Positions 52,235 to 60,724 of a stretch of 64,000 nucleotides of DNA are shown piece after piece. Each line of letters opens with the position of its first letter. Position 1 is the first letter of the stretch. This DNA comes from an uncultured Muribaculaceae bacterium (GTDB lineage: Bacteria > Bacteroidota > Bacteroidia > Bacteroidales > Muribaculaceae). The notes beneath the pieces are model-generated. The model saw only the letters and a program-made list of their open reading frames with translations, made no database searches and was not told where the DNA came from. Location: NCBI GenBank assembly GCA_934661195.1, contig CAKUJD010000001.1:186001-250000 (forward strand), in the 5' to 3' direction. A program made the position numbers and the translations under genes.

Positions 52235-55102
52235 TTAATTCTGTGGCTTGTCTCCCGGCAGCTTGCGGGCCTGGCTGGGTGTGATGCCGAATGTGCGCTT
52301 AAACACCTTTGAGAAATATGCGCTGTCGTCGAATCCGCAGTCCATGGCCACCTCGGCAATGCTCTGCTCAGGGTGTTGTGCCATAATGCGGCGTGCGCGG
52401 GCCATGCGCAGGCGCATCACATAGGCGGCTGTGGAGTCGCCGGTGATTTGCGACACCTTGCGGTTGAGCTGCCTCGAGCTGAGGCACATGCGCGAGGCCA
52501 CGCTCTCGATATCAAACTTGCCGGCATCGATTTGCTGGCCCACCACCTCCACCAGCTTGTTTAGGAAGTCGCGCTCCACCTTGCTCAGCACTTGCTCGCT
52601 GTCGGCATTGCCGCCGGCCACAGCCTGGCGGTACTTTTCGCGCAGCAGTCTGCGCTGTTCCAGCAGGTTGCCCACGCGCACGTTCAACTCCTGCGGGTTG
52701 AATGGCTTGTAGAGATAGGCGTCGGCTCCGGCTTCAAGGCCCTTTATGCGGTCGGCCTCGGTGCTGCGTGCTGTTATCATAATCACGGGAATGTGGTTGA
52801 GGGCCTGCGAGGCGCGAATGTCGGCGCACAGCTCAAGTCCGTCTTTGCCGGGCATCATCAGGTCGGTGATGATGATGTCGGGCAGCAGTTCCTTGGCTTT
52901 CTCAAGCCCCTCAATGCCATTGCTGGCATAGTGTAGGCGGTAGGCCTGACGCAACTCGCTGCCTATGTAGCTGGCAATGTCGGCATTGTCTTCCACTATC
53001 AGCACCACGGGCGCGCTTGCCTTGTCGGTTCCCTCTTGTGCCTGTGCGCTTGTCGCGGCAGGCTCGGCCAGCAGCTGAATGCTGTCGCTGCCGTCGAGTT
53101 CCGACGGGTCGAATCTGCGCCACGTGCCGCTGCCGTATCGTGCGGGCAGCGTTACTGTGAATGTTGAGCCTTTGCCTTCCTCGCTCTGCACAGCCACATC
53201 GCCGCCCATGGCCTCGGCCACCTGCTTCACAAGTGCCAGGCCCACGCCGCTCGACAGCGTGCCGCCAGTCTTGGCGCTGCGGCCCTGGTAGAACATGTCG
53301 AATATGTGCGGCAGGTCGGCGGCGGCAATGCCATGACCTGTGTCGGCCACTTCAATTGTCACCTTGCCGGCCTCCAGGCGCACGCTCACGGCCACTGTGC
53401 CGCCGCCGTCGGTGTGTTTCAGCGCATTGCTCAGCAGGTTGGCCATGATTTTGCTCATGTAGTCGGGGGCGAAGTCCATATCGATTACGCCTGGCTGCGC
53501 GCTGAAACTGAGCTGGATGTGGCGGGCGCGCGCATAGGCGTGGTGGCTCTCGGTGAGCATCTTCAGGTAGGCGGCCACGTCGCCTGTGCGGTAGTCGGGG
53601 CGGCCCACTGCCGAGCGCACGCGGGCAATGTCCAGCATCTGGTTGATGAGTCTCAGCAGGCTTTTGCCCTGGCGCACTATGGTGCCGCCGGCCTCGCGGG
53701 CTGCCTTGGCCTCGTCGGCCTCCAGCCGCCCGTCGGCCAGCTGCTGCCCCAAGCCTATTATCAGGGTGAGCGGCGTGCGGAACTCGTGGGTGACATTGGT
53801 GAAAAACGAGGTGCGCATCTCATCGAGCTTCTGCAAGGTGCGCTGGTGGCGCTTGCGCATCACCAGAGCGTAGTAGAGCAGCGCAATGGCGGCCAGCGCC
53901 GCCACGGCCACAAGGCCCGATGCCACAAGTACCACTTCCTTCATGCGCTTTTCACTTTGGTAGCTTTGCCGCGCCGCGTCGAGTTCGGCCTTGCTGCGCT
54001 CGCCCTCATACTTAACGCGCACGTTTTGAATATGGTTCATGTTCTTCTCGTTGTTGAGGCTGTCGGAGAAGTCGCGGCTTTTGATGTAGCTTTGCAGGGC
54101 CATATTGCTGTTGCCGGTGCTTTGGTAATACAGGTAATACAGGCGGTAGGCCTCGGCCTCGTGCTCAAGGCTGGGCAGCCTGGCAGCCTCGCTGGCGGCG
54201 CGGTCGATATAGGTCTTGGCCTCGGCCATGTTGCCTTGGTCGAGATACACCCTTGCCAGCGACATGCACGGCTCCAGCCAGTGCCAGCGGTCGCTGTTGC
54301 CCTCCATCAGCGCATAGGCCTCGCGGTATTCCCTGATGGCGTCGGCATATCGCTTGTCCTGCTCATACAGGCGTCCGAAGCTGTTGTGGCACAGCGAAAT
54401 GCCAAGCGTGCTGCCCGCCTCCTTGTTGAGCTCAAGCGACTTGTGGTAGTACACCCATGCCGAGTCGGTGTGGCCGTTGTCTTCAAATATCGATCCTAAG
54501 TTGGCATAGTTGATGGCCTGCCCCAGCGCGCTGCCCAGCTGGCGCTCGCCCTCAAGGGCCAGGCGAAACACGCTGTCGGCCGTCTCCTGATTGCCGGTGG
54601 TGAGGCAAATGTTGCCAATGCCGTTGAGCGACACCACGCGGCACTTGCGCGCGTCGTGGCTGTCCTTGTCGCTGAAGCGGTTGCACAGCCCCAAAGCCTC
54701 GTAGTGGTAGGTGGCGGCCTCATCGAGCACACCCATGCGGCGCATGGCGGTGCCAATGTTGTTGAGCGCCTTTATCATCTCCAGCGTGTCGGCCGTCTGC
54801 TCGGCGGCCTTGAGCCCGCGGCGGTGTGTGGCTATTGCTTCGGCAAAACGGTTGTTTTCACGGTGCATTTTGCCCAATTGGCGGCACACCACGGCCTCGC
54901 CTGTCAGGTCGCCCCGGCTGGCGTAGCCGTTGAGCATGGCCTTAAGCTTGGTGGTGTCGGTGACGGCAGTGACTGCGCTGTCGATTTTTGCTTTCTCCTC
55001 GGCTGTGTGGCCTGTGTGCGGGCTGTGGCCGCACGATGCCACGGCCAGAACACACGTGGCCGCCGCAATGGCCTTGTGCAATGCTGTGAATGCTGTTTTC
55101 AT
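52235..55102 (-). CDS. Hybrid two-component regulator: TPR sensor, histidine kinase, receiver and AraC domain
   Basis: A 955-residue one-protein signalling system. The N-terminus has a possible lipobox (LAVASCGHS, Cys24), then TPR-like helical repeats (about 55-365), a coiled-coil and one membrane helix (about 391-414). The kinase follows: HisKA with His439 in FFTNVTHEFRTPLTLI, and HATPase with NLLSNALKHT, DTGHGI and SSGVGLALVKQ. The receiver has the phospho-acceptor Asp747 in IIITDLMMPGKDG and the Lys in YLYKPF. An AraC-type DNA-binding domain closes it (CGFDDSAYFSKVFKRTFGI, near 920-940). Classical hybrid systems of gut Bacteroidetes use a propeller sensor; this one has TPRs instead. It is divergent from the exported protein at 55479. 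Confidence 0.92.
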   Translation of the reverse strand: MKTAFTALHKAIAAATCVLAVASCGHSPHTGHTAEEKAKIDSAVTAVTDTTKLKAMLNGYASRGDLTGEAVVCRQLGKMHRENNRFAEAIATHRRGLKAAEQTADTLEMIKALNNIGTAMRRMGVLDEAATYHYEALGLCNRFSDKDSHDARKCRVVSLNGIGNICLTTGNQETADSVFRLALEGERQLGSALGQAINYANLGSIFEDNGHTDSAWVYYHKSLELNKEAGSTLGISLCHNSFGRLYEQDKRYADAIREYREAYALMEGNSDRWHWLEPCMSLARVYLDQGNMAEAKTYIDRAASEAARLPSLEHEAEAYRLYYLYYQSTGNSNMALQSYIKSRDFSDSLNNEKNMNHIQNVRVKYEGERSKAELDAARQSYQSEKRMKEVVLVASGLVAVAALAAIALLYYALVMRKRHQRTLQKLDEMRTSFFTNVTHEFRTPLTLIIGLGQQLADGRLEADEAKAAREAGGTIVRQGKSLLRLINQMLDIARVRSAVGRPDYRTGDVAAYLKMLTESHHAYARARHIQLSFSAQPGVIDMDFAPDYMSKIMANLLSNALKHTDGGGTVAVSVRLEAGKVTIEVADTGHGIAAADLPHIFDMFYQGRSAKTGGTLSSGVGLALVKQVAEAMGGDVAVQSEEGKGSTFTVTLPARYGSGTWRRFDPSELDGSDSIQLLAEPAATSAQAQEGTDKASAPVVLIVEDNADIASYIGSELRQAYRLHYASNGIEGLEKAKELLPDIIITDLMMPGKDGLELCADIRASQALNHIPVIMITARSTEADRIKGLEAGADAYLYKPFNPQELNVRVGNLLEQRRLLREKYRQAVAGGNADSEQVLSKVERDFLNKLVEVVGQQIDAGKFDIESVASRMCLSSRQLNRKVSQITGDSTAAYVMRLRMARARRIMAQHPEQSIAEVAMDCGFDDSAYFSKVFKRTFGITPSQARKLPGDKPQN

Positions 55103-55297
55103 TTGTTCGCGGTTTTCTTCGGGTTTATATCAGTGCCTCGCTGGCGTGTTGGTAGCGGTTTTTGTTCAGTAAAATTACAAAAAAAACTGGTTTTTCACAA
55201 CGAATGGGCAAAACATATCAATTGCCCGCTGAAAAGCCCATGGGACTGAATTTGTAATTACAATGCATTGATTTTTAGATGTATATAAATTAAAAAT

Positions 55298-55369
55298 GTC
55301 CAAATTTTCACTGCCGCGCCCAGTGCATTTGCGTGGATTTTACTGTTTTTTGTCCGGATTTTCACGGCC
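55298..55369. repeat. Two related 18-base direct repeats between the sensor and the exported protein gene
   Basis: GTCCAAATTTTCACTGCC at 55298-55315 and GTCCGGATTTTCACGGCC at 55352-55369 match at 15 of 18 bases, with start points 54 bases apart (about five helical turns). They lie in the 376-base divergent gap 55103-55478, which otherwise holds AT-rich sequence and one -7 element. They could be operator sites for the AraC domain of the sensor. Confidence 0.55.
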
Positions 55370-55388
55370 CGTCAGCTGGCGGGACAGG

Positions 55389-55396
55389 TAATTTTG
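55389..55396 (+). promoter_or_regulatory. -7 element for the exported protein gene at 55479
   Basis: TAATTTTG matches TAnnTTTG, 83 bases before the ATG. The second direct repeat (55352-55369) covers the expected -33 region. Confidence 0.55.
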
Positions 55397-55478
55397 CATC
55401 GTCGGTTGGGGGTGGGCAACACCAGCCAGCCGCGCGAAAACTATCAAAACAACAAAACCAATAAAAACAAACCGAATT

Positions 55479-56717
55479 ATGAAACTTAAGACATTAGTCC
55501 GCACACTCGCCGCCGCAGTGGTGGTATGCGCCACCGCAATGCCGGCACAGGCGCAGTTCAGCGTGAAAGGCATCGTGAAGCAAGCAAAGCATGACGCACA
55601 GAAAAAGGTGAGCCGCACCATCGAAGACAAGGCCCGCGAAAGCATCAACTCGGCCGTCGACGATGCCGAGCGCCGCGCCACCAACGCCGTGACCGGCCTT
55701 AAGCAAGACGAGTATGACCACCCCGACTATGTGGAGGTGAAGACCAAGGACCAGCCCTATGACAAATACACCATCTACCGCTCGAAGAAGCTCATCAGTT
55801 CCACTGACTACAGCCAGATTGCAGCCAACTATCTATATTACATGTTGCGCACCAAGCAGGCCGCTGCCAAGGGCAAGGCAGATGAAATGTGCACCGACTA
55901 CTATGAGATGATTAAGCTAAACAAAATGCTCACCGAATGCGCAAAAACGTATGGCGACGACCTGAATCTACTGTCTGGCGACATGCAAAGCGAGAATGTG
56001 GCCGTGATTAAGATGGTGTATAAGGCCATGTATGCCGACAAGGGATTTCCCAGCGACGCCAACGGCAAGACCACCGACGGCCTCTACAAGAAGCTTAATT
56101 GGGTGGTGGGCATGGCGCTGAAGTCGAAGTCGCAGAGCGTGCGCCGCTTTTACTATGACTTTGCCTACCCCAACTATGTGATGGCATGCGGACAGCTGAT
56201 TAACGATGGCGACAAGAAGGTGAAGAAGCTGCTTGATGGGCTCACCAAGATGTATGAAACCACTGCCGACTACCGCACCGCTGACGACTACGAGCCGCTG
56301 ATGCCCAGCGGCGAGGTGGCCCGCAACGAGAAAATTAAGGCCGAGCTCGAGGCCAAGGCCGCTGCCGAGAAGAAGGCGCAGGAAGAGCGTGCCGCAGCCG
56401 AGCGCGAGGCCAACTCGCGGCCTATGCCCAAGCCAGGTATGAAAAACGCCGCCCTTGCCGCCCAGTGCCTCAAACTGGCCAAGGCCGACTATGCCGACTG
56501 GAACCCCACGCAGGCCATAATCAAGAGCACCAATTGGCAAATCGACCGCCAGTATGGCTCAATAGTGCGCCGCCGCATCACCGTATACCTCATTTGCAAC
56601 GAAGGTGGCCATAAGGTGGCCCGCGCCGTGAGCTATCAGCAGCCCTACATGGGCGGCGGCCGCTATGGTTCGCTTCAGTACTTTGGCGTGGGCACCGAGT
56701 CGTTCTACATCAAGTAG
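55479..56717 (+). CDS. Exported protein of unknown function
   Basis: A 412-residue protein with a signal peptide (1-26, ending AQAQ). Helical, charged sequence follows (about 27-80, rich in Ala, Asp and Lys), then a globular region with several Tyr-rich segments (YSQIAANYLYYML), a second charged coiled-coil (about 285-310, AKAAAEKKAQEERAAAERE), and a beta-rich C-terminus from KPGMKNAALAAQCLKLAKAD that ends FGVGTESFYIK. I do not recognise the family. The divergent neighbour is the hybrid sensor, which may control it. The 264 bases after it (56718-56981) hold only very short frames. Confidence 0.75.
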   Translation: MKLKTLVRTLAAAVVVCATAMPAQAQFSVKGIVKQAKHDAQKKVSRTIEDKARESINSAVDDAERRATNAVTGLKQDEYDHPDYVEVKTKDQPYDKYTIYRSKKLISSTDYSQIAANYLYYMLRTKQAAAKGKADEMCTDYYEMIKLNKMLTECAKTYGDDLNLLSGDMQSENVAVIKMVYKAMYADKGFPSDANGKTTDGLYKKLNWVVGMALKSKSQSVRRFYYDFAYPNYVMACGQLINDGDKKVKKLLDGLTKMYETTADYRTADDYEPLMPSGEVARNEKIKAELEAKAAAEKKAQEERAAAEREANSRPMPKPGMKNAALAAQCLKLAKADYADWNPTQAIIKSTNWQIDRQYGSIVRRRITVYLICNEGGHKVARAVSYQQPYMGGGRYGSLQYFGVGTESFYIK

Positions 56718-56981
56718 GGCATGACAGCACCAGCCATTATAGACACGCACGTTATGATTTTTTGTATAGAAAAAGCTATAGCCCGGAGGAAAAAATGACT
56801 CACATAATACACACGCGCTGCGCTCTGTTTTTATTCCACCCGATGCCATGACAAAGATTGCACAGCTACGGCCGTGAGAGAAAAGCGCCACTGGGCCACC
56901 CTTCAAAGCATAATTGGTTTTGTGCTTTGGAGTTGTGGCCCAGATGGCTATTTCTGCTTCTTTTCATCTCATGGCGCGCGC

Positions 56982-57608
56982 TCACGAGATTGGGAACACG
57001 AGAAACACCGCCACGTCCCACAGGCAGTGCGAAATCATCACCGCGGTGAGGTTGCGCCGCCATGCGTAGATGAGCGCCCAAAATCCGCCACACACTGCCG
57101 CTGCGCCTATCAGCATCAGGTTGAGCGACCACACGTGCACCAGCGCATACACGGCCGATGCAGCAAAGAATCCGGCCACCGGCCCCCACTTGGCGCTGAG
57201 CAAGCGCTGCACTGTGCCGCGCCAAAACAGCTCTTCGGCCGGCCCGATGATGCACATCAGCAGCGCACCCACCACCCATGGGTTATGCCCTGCGCGCAGC
57301 GAGTAGATGGCCCCCACCTGCGTCCCGGCAAAGCTGAACACGAGGCGCGACAGCCAGTTGCACACCCAAAACACGCCCCACAGCACTGCCGCGCTGGCTA
57401 TGCCCAGCAGCACATCGGCCAGTTTTGGGCTGAACTGCCTCACTCCCTTGCCCATGAGGCAGGCAATGGCTATCAGCACCAGGGCCGATACCGTCATCAT
57501 GGCCCAGAAGTCAACTTTTGGGGCGGTGAGGGGCGAGAACATGATGCCCCACAGCAGAGCCGCCACGGCAATTGCACCGGTCAGACGGCGCATATCGATG
57601 GTTGTCAT
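56982..57608 (-). CDS. CPBP-family intramembrane metalloprotease
   Basis: A 208-residue membrane protein with about seven hydrophobic segments. The CPBP/Abi motifs are EELFWRGTVQRLL (motif 1 with the EE pair and Arg, near 120-132), a FAASAVYALVHVW stretch with a His (motif 2), and ISHCLWDVAVFLVF with a late His (motif 3). Relatives cleave prenylated or hydrophobic substrates, or protect against self-made bacteriocins; the role here is unknown. It lies 27 bases downstream of the menA-like gene on the same strand. Confidence 0.85.
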   Translation of the reverse strand: MTTIDMRRLTGAIAVAALLWGIMFSPLTAPKVDFWAMMTVSALVLIAIACLMGKGVRQFSPKLADVLLGIASAAVLWGVFWVCNWLSRLVFSFAGTQVGAIYSLRAGHNPWVVGALLMCIIGPAEELFWRGTVQRLLSAKWGPVAGFFAASAVYALVHVWSLNLMLIGAAAVCGGFWALIYAWRRNLTAVMISHCLWDVAVFLVFPIS

Positions 57609-57635
57609 ATCGCTATGTGTGTGATTTAAACGAAG

Positions 57636-58526
57636 TTATGCGAAGAAATAAGTGGCGGTGAGTATGGCTGCCTGTAGCACACCGCACATCAGCACCAGTT
57701 GGGCGCAAGCGCCGTCGAGCCCGCGCAGGGCCTTGAGCCCGTCGCCGCTGGTGGCGCGCATCATCCACTTCACGTCTTTCACCGCCAGCGGAGCGGTGGC
57801 CAGCATCACCAGGCTGGGCCATGGCAGCCACCCGATGGCCACGCACAGTGCCAGAATGCCGTAGGACGAGCAGGCCAGCGCGGCAAACAGCCTCTGCGAC
57901 CACCGCAGTCCTATGCGCATGGCCAGCGTGCTGATGCCGGCGCGAGAGTCATACACGGCATCGCGCGTGTTGTTGGCGTGTAGAATGTTTACAATCATGA
58001 ATCCTATGGGCGTGGTCACCAGCACCAGTCGCCAGTCGATGGCTCCGCCCGCCGCGCAGTAGTAGGTGCCCAGCGGAATCAGCTGCCCGTAGATGAGGAA
58101 GATAAGCGCGTCGCCCAGCGCGCGGTATTTAAGCGCATAGTAGAAGTATGTGCCCAGTGCGCCGGCTGCTCCAATGCCCAGCAGGGCCCATCCGCTGCGC
58201 GCCGCCAGCCACAGGCCCAGCATGCAGCCCAGCGCCAGCCACGCCATGCCATATAGCCAAATGGCGCGCGGCTTGAACACCCCGTCTACAATCATGCGGC
58301 TCGACCCGAAGGTGTCCTTGTTGTCCACTCCGCTACGGTAGTCGAAGTAGTCGCTTATCAGATTGCCCGATATTTGGAAAATGAAGGCACCGGCCACAGC
58401 GGCCAGGCCGGCTGCCACATCGGTGTTGCCGTTAAGACTCCACTGCGCAAATGCCAGTGCGATAATAGCCGGCATGGTGGATGCCGGAAACGACCACGGA
58501 CGCGTGGCCTCGATCCATCTGTTCAT
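57636..58526 (-). CDS. menA: UbiA-family prenyltransferase, probable MenA
   Basis: The start at 58526 gives MNRWIEATRPWSFPASTMPA, the normal beginning of 1,4-dihydroxy-2-naphthoate polyprenyltransferases; the open frame upstream has no such character. 296 residues and about eight or nine helices. The first Asp-rich motif is NLISDYFDYRSGVDNKDTFG (near 57-76) and the second is NNTRDAVYDSRAGISTLA (near 190-207). MenA attaches the prenyl chain in menaquinone synthesis, which would feed the frd/sdh complex in this window. Possibly co-transcribed with the CPBP gene downstream and the GNAT gene upstream (68-base gap). Confidence 0.88.
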   Translation of the reverse strand: MNRWIEATRPWSFPASTMPAIIALAFAQWSLNGNTDVAAGLAAVAGAFIFQISGNLISDYFDYRSGVDNKDTFGSSRMIVDGVFKPRAIWLYGMAWLALGCMLGLWLAARSGWALLGIGAAGALGTYFYYALKYRALGDALIFLIYGQLIPLGTYYCAAGGAIDWRLVLVTTPIGFMIVNILHANNTRDAVYDSRAGISTLAMRIGLRWSQRLFAALACSSYGILALCVAIGWLPWPSLVMLATAPLAVKDVKWMMRATSGDGLKALRGLDGACAQLVLMCGVLQAAILTATYFFA

Positions 58527-58594
58527 AAATGTGTGTAACTGCTTGTCTGTTGATAATTGTGCTGCAAAGATAGCGTTTTTTGCGCTAATGCGGC

Positions 58595-59137
58595 TCATTT
58601 GCCCACGCCATACACGCGCTGGTGTATTAGCCTGACGGCATGCTTCAGTGTGTCTTCGGTCATAGGTCCGTGACTCATGAGCATAAGCGGCAGGCTGCTG
58701 CGGCCGGACGAGTAGGGCGGCTGCACATAGGCCACGTCGGGCCACGGCCTGAATCCTGCGCGCTCGTAGAAGGCTATGCGGCGGCGCGTCAGCGGGTCGG
58801 CGTCTGGCTCCACCTCTATCACCATGGGTAGGCCCACCTCGGCCAGCACGTGCTCCAGCACCTGCCGGCCAATGCCGCCGCACCGTGCTTCAGGCATTAT
58901 GGCAAAGTGCTCGCCATAGGCCAGCTGGTGGTCGTTCCACCTCCAGTGTGTGAAAAATCCTAAAAAAGTATCACCGTCGAAAGCCCCTGTTATGTGAAAG
59001 TCGTTGCAATGCTCTATAATGCGTGTCAAGTCAGTTGTTTCCCTTCGCTCATCGGCGGGAAATGACTGCTCATACAGGTTGATGTAATCACTTAAATTTG
59101 GGGAATTGAGAGAAATGTTGTGATAATTTATTACCAT
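58595..59137 (-). CDS. GNAT-family N-acetyltransferase
   Basis: A 180-residue protein with the GNAT core: FLGFFTHWRWND strand pair, EHFAIMPEARCGGIGRQVLE (about 76-95) holding the acetyl-CoA-binding R/Q-x-x-G-x-G/A pattern as RCGGIG, and AFYERAGFRPWP near 127-138. The substrate is unknown. The start at 59137 is 16 bases from a plus-strand -7 element for the Lrp-type gene, so the two genes diverge from a short gap. Confidence 0.85.
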   Translation of the reverse strand: MVINYHNISLNSPNLSDYINLYEQSFPADERRETTDLTRIIEHCNDFHITGAFDGDTFLGFFTHWRWNDHQLAYGEHFAIMPEARCGGIGRQVLEHVLAEVGLPMVIEVEPDADPLTRRRIAFYERAGFRPWPDVAYVQPPYSSGRSSLPLMLMSHGPMTEDTLKHAVRLIHQRVYGVGK

Positions 59138-59152
59138 ATGAGTTTTTTTTCT

Positions 59153-59178
59153 TACATTTGCAACCGATTATACGTTTG
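59153..59178 (+). promoter_or_regulatory. Two overlapping -7 candidates for the Lrp-type gene
   Basis: TACATTTG at 59153-59160 and TACGTTTG at 59171-59178 both match TAnnTTTG. They lie 83 and 65 bases before the chosen ATG at 59244. The upstream region has a run of T but no clean TTTG. Confidence 0.5.
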
Positions 59179-59243
59179 TATCAATATATTAACGCAAATC
59201 AAACGAAATTATTACATTATTTAAATATTTGGCACTAAAAGAG

Positions 59244-59714
59244 ATGGCTAATACTAAATTAGATGCATTGGATTACAAAATTCTGAAGATGCTTTCGGCA
59301 AATGCCCGCAAGCCCTACCTTGAGATTGCACGTGCGTGCAATGTGTCGGGCGCGGCCATTCACCAGCGCATCCAGAAGCTCTATTCCATGGGAGTTATAA
59401 ACGGTTCGATCACGCTGATCAACCCGTCGGCCGTGGGCTACGACACCTGCGCCTACGTTGGAGTGTTTCTTAATGACTCTTCGAAATTCGACGAGGTGGT
59501 GAAGCACCTCAAAGAGATACCCGAGGTGGTGGAGTGCTACTTCACCACAGGCAAGTATGACTTGTTTGTGAAGCTGTATGCGCGCAACAACGACCACCTG
59601 CTCAGCCTCATTCATGACAAATTCCTGCAACTGGGCCTGGGCCGCACCGAAACCCTCATCACATTCAAGGAGGTGTTTAAGCATCAGATTCCTGTGGCCG
59701 AAGACGAGGATTAA
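59244..59714 (+). CDS. Lrp/AsnC-family transcriptional regulator
   Basis: The start at 59244 gives MANTKLDALDYKILKMLSAN; the TTG five codons earlier is less likely. The 156-residue protein has an N-terminal winged HTH (EIARACNVSGAAIHQRIQKL, near 28-47) followed by the RAM/AsnC effector domain (YVGVFLNDSSKF onward). Members respond to amino acids and often regulate themselves. Bacteroidetes usually carry such a gene near amino-acid or general metabolism genes; here argH follows two genes later. The 161-base gap after it holds a structured element. Confidence 0.9.
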   Translation: MANTKLDALDYKILKMLSANARKPYLEIARACNVSGAAIHQRIQKLYSMGVINGSITLINPSAVGYDTCAYVGVFLNDSSKFDEVVKHLKEIPEVVECYFTTGKYDLFVKLYARNNDHLLSLIHDKFLQLGLGRTETLITFKEVFKHQIPVAEDED

Positions 59715-59754
59715 GACTGCGCGAAAGACTAATTTAAATTTAAGAAAAGAAAAA

Positions 59755-59840
59755 ACGGGCGTCAGCTCTTGCAGCTAAGCGCAAGCCGGCCGCCATCGGG
59801 CGGATGAGGCGGTGCACGGGCGGCAGGAGTTGGCGCTTGT
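59755..59840 (+). ncRNA. Candidate structured RNA or leader element
   Basis: Bases 59755-59772 can pair with 59823-59840 in an 18-bp stem with G-U pairs; the inner 13 bp (CGTCAGCTCTTGC with GCAGGAGTTGGCG) pair without a gap. Between them lies a GC-rich segment with a CCGCC/GGCGG hairpin near 59790-59802. CTTGC (59768-59772) can instead pair with GCAAG (59781-59785), so two folds compete. No T run follows. It lies between the Lrp-type gene and suhB-like gene, so it could be a leader of the latter or a separate RNA. No known family was recognised. Confidence 0.45.
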
Positions 59841-59875
59841 CATAAGACAACAACTGGATTAAGGAGTAAACTATT

Positions 59876-60673
59876 ATGGAAAATGACGCATCTGCCAATT
59901 GCTACGTCACGCTGCTGATGCATGCCATCGACTTTGCCCGCGAGGCAGGCAAGGTGCAGCTGAAGTACTTCCGCTCGGCTTCGCTGGGCGTTGAGGAGAA
60001 GCAAAACGACTTTGATGTGGTCACCACGGCCGACAAAGCATCGGAATTTGTGGTGAAGCAGGCCATTAAGGAGCGTTTCCCCAGTCATGCCATACTCAGC
60101 GAGGAGTCGGGCCTTGAGGGCGGAAGCGACAGTGAGTGGGAGTGGGTGATTGACCCGCTCGACGGCACCACCAACTTCAGCTCGGGACTGCCGTTTTTCA
60201 ACGTGAGCATAGGCGTGCGCCACCGCGGTGAGACGGTGGTGGGCGTGGTGTATGCCCCGCGCCTGTGCGAGCTGTTCACAGCCGTGAAGGGCGACGGTGC
60301 CTGCCTTAACGGCGAGCCCATAGCCACGCCGCAGGGCCCGCAACCGCTGAGCCACGCTGTGGTCACAACGGGATTCCCCTATGACAAGGCCGTGAACCCC
60401 GACAACAACCTCGACAACGTGGAGCGCGTGATGCCGCTTGTGCGCGGCCTGCGCCGCTTCGGCTCGGCAGCCCTCGAGCTGTGCTATGTGGCGGCCGGAT
60501 TTCTCGATGCGCACTGGGAACTAAACCTGCATGAGTGGGACGTGTGCGCCGGTGCGCTCATCGCCCGCGAGGCGGGGGCCGAGGTGGTGCGCTACCGCCC
60601 CGACCGGGGTGTGTCGGTGATAGTGTCGCGCCCGGCCCTGATGCCGCAGCTGAGGCCGCTCATCAAGCCGTAG
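59876..60673 (+). CDS. suhB: Inositol monophosphatase-family protein
   Basis: A 265-residue Mg-dependent phosphatase of the IMPase/SuhB family. Metal-site motifs: ILSEESG (Glu76-Glu77), WVIDPLDGTTNF (Asp93, Asp96) and the C-terminal WDVCAGALIAREAGAEV (Asp near 222). Relatives hydrolyse myo-inositol phosphate; some act on CysQ-type 3'-phosphoadenosine substrates or help ribosomal RNA transcription. In this lineage a role in inositol lipid or general phosphate ester metabolism is possible. First gene of a run with argH (51 bases) and a Rieske-like lipoprotein gene. Confidence 0.9.
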   Translation: MENDASANCYVTLLMHAIDFAREAGKVQLKYFRSASLGVEEKQNDFDVVTTADKASEFVVKQAIKERFPSHAILSEESGLEGGSDSEWEWVIDPLDGTTNFSSGLPFFNVSIGVRHRGETVVGVVYAPRLCELFTAVKGDGACLNGEPIATPQGPQPLSHAVVTTGFPYDKAVNPDNNLDNVERVMPLVRGLRRFGSAALELCYVAAGFLDAHWELNLHEWDVCAGALIAREAGAEVVRYRPDRGVSVIVSRPALMPQLRPLIKP

Positions 60674-60724
60674 AAAAACAAGAATAAAAGTTTAGAAAAA
60701 AATCGCATAAAGAAAAAGAAAGAC

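Noticed and set aside
50302..52359. A 685-codon open frame on the minus strand across miaB and the MFS gene
   Set aside because: It is antisense to two well-supported genes and its product is a His/Ala/Gln-rich low-order sequence typical of GC-rich shadow frames.
56753..56878. Three tiny plus-strand frames (14, 18 and 9 codons) linked by ATGA overlaps, the second with GGAGG before its ATG
   Set aside because: No plus-strand gene follows that they could regulate, the peptides have no clear property, and the lengths are within chance. The GGAGG is noted only because such sites are rare here.
58527..58883. N-terminal extension of the MenA-like frame
   Set aside because: The extension is Arg/Ala-rich, overlaps the GNAT gene antisense, and has no family similarity.
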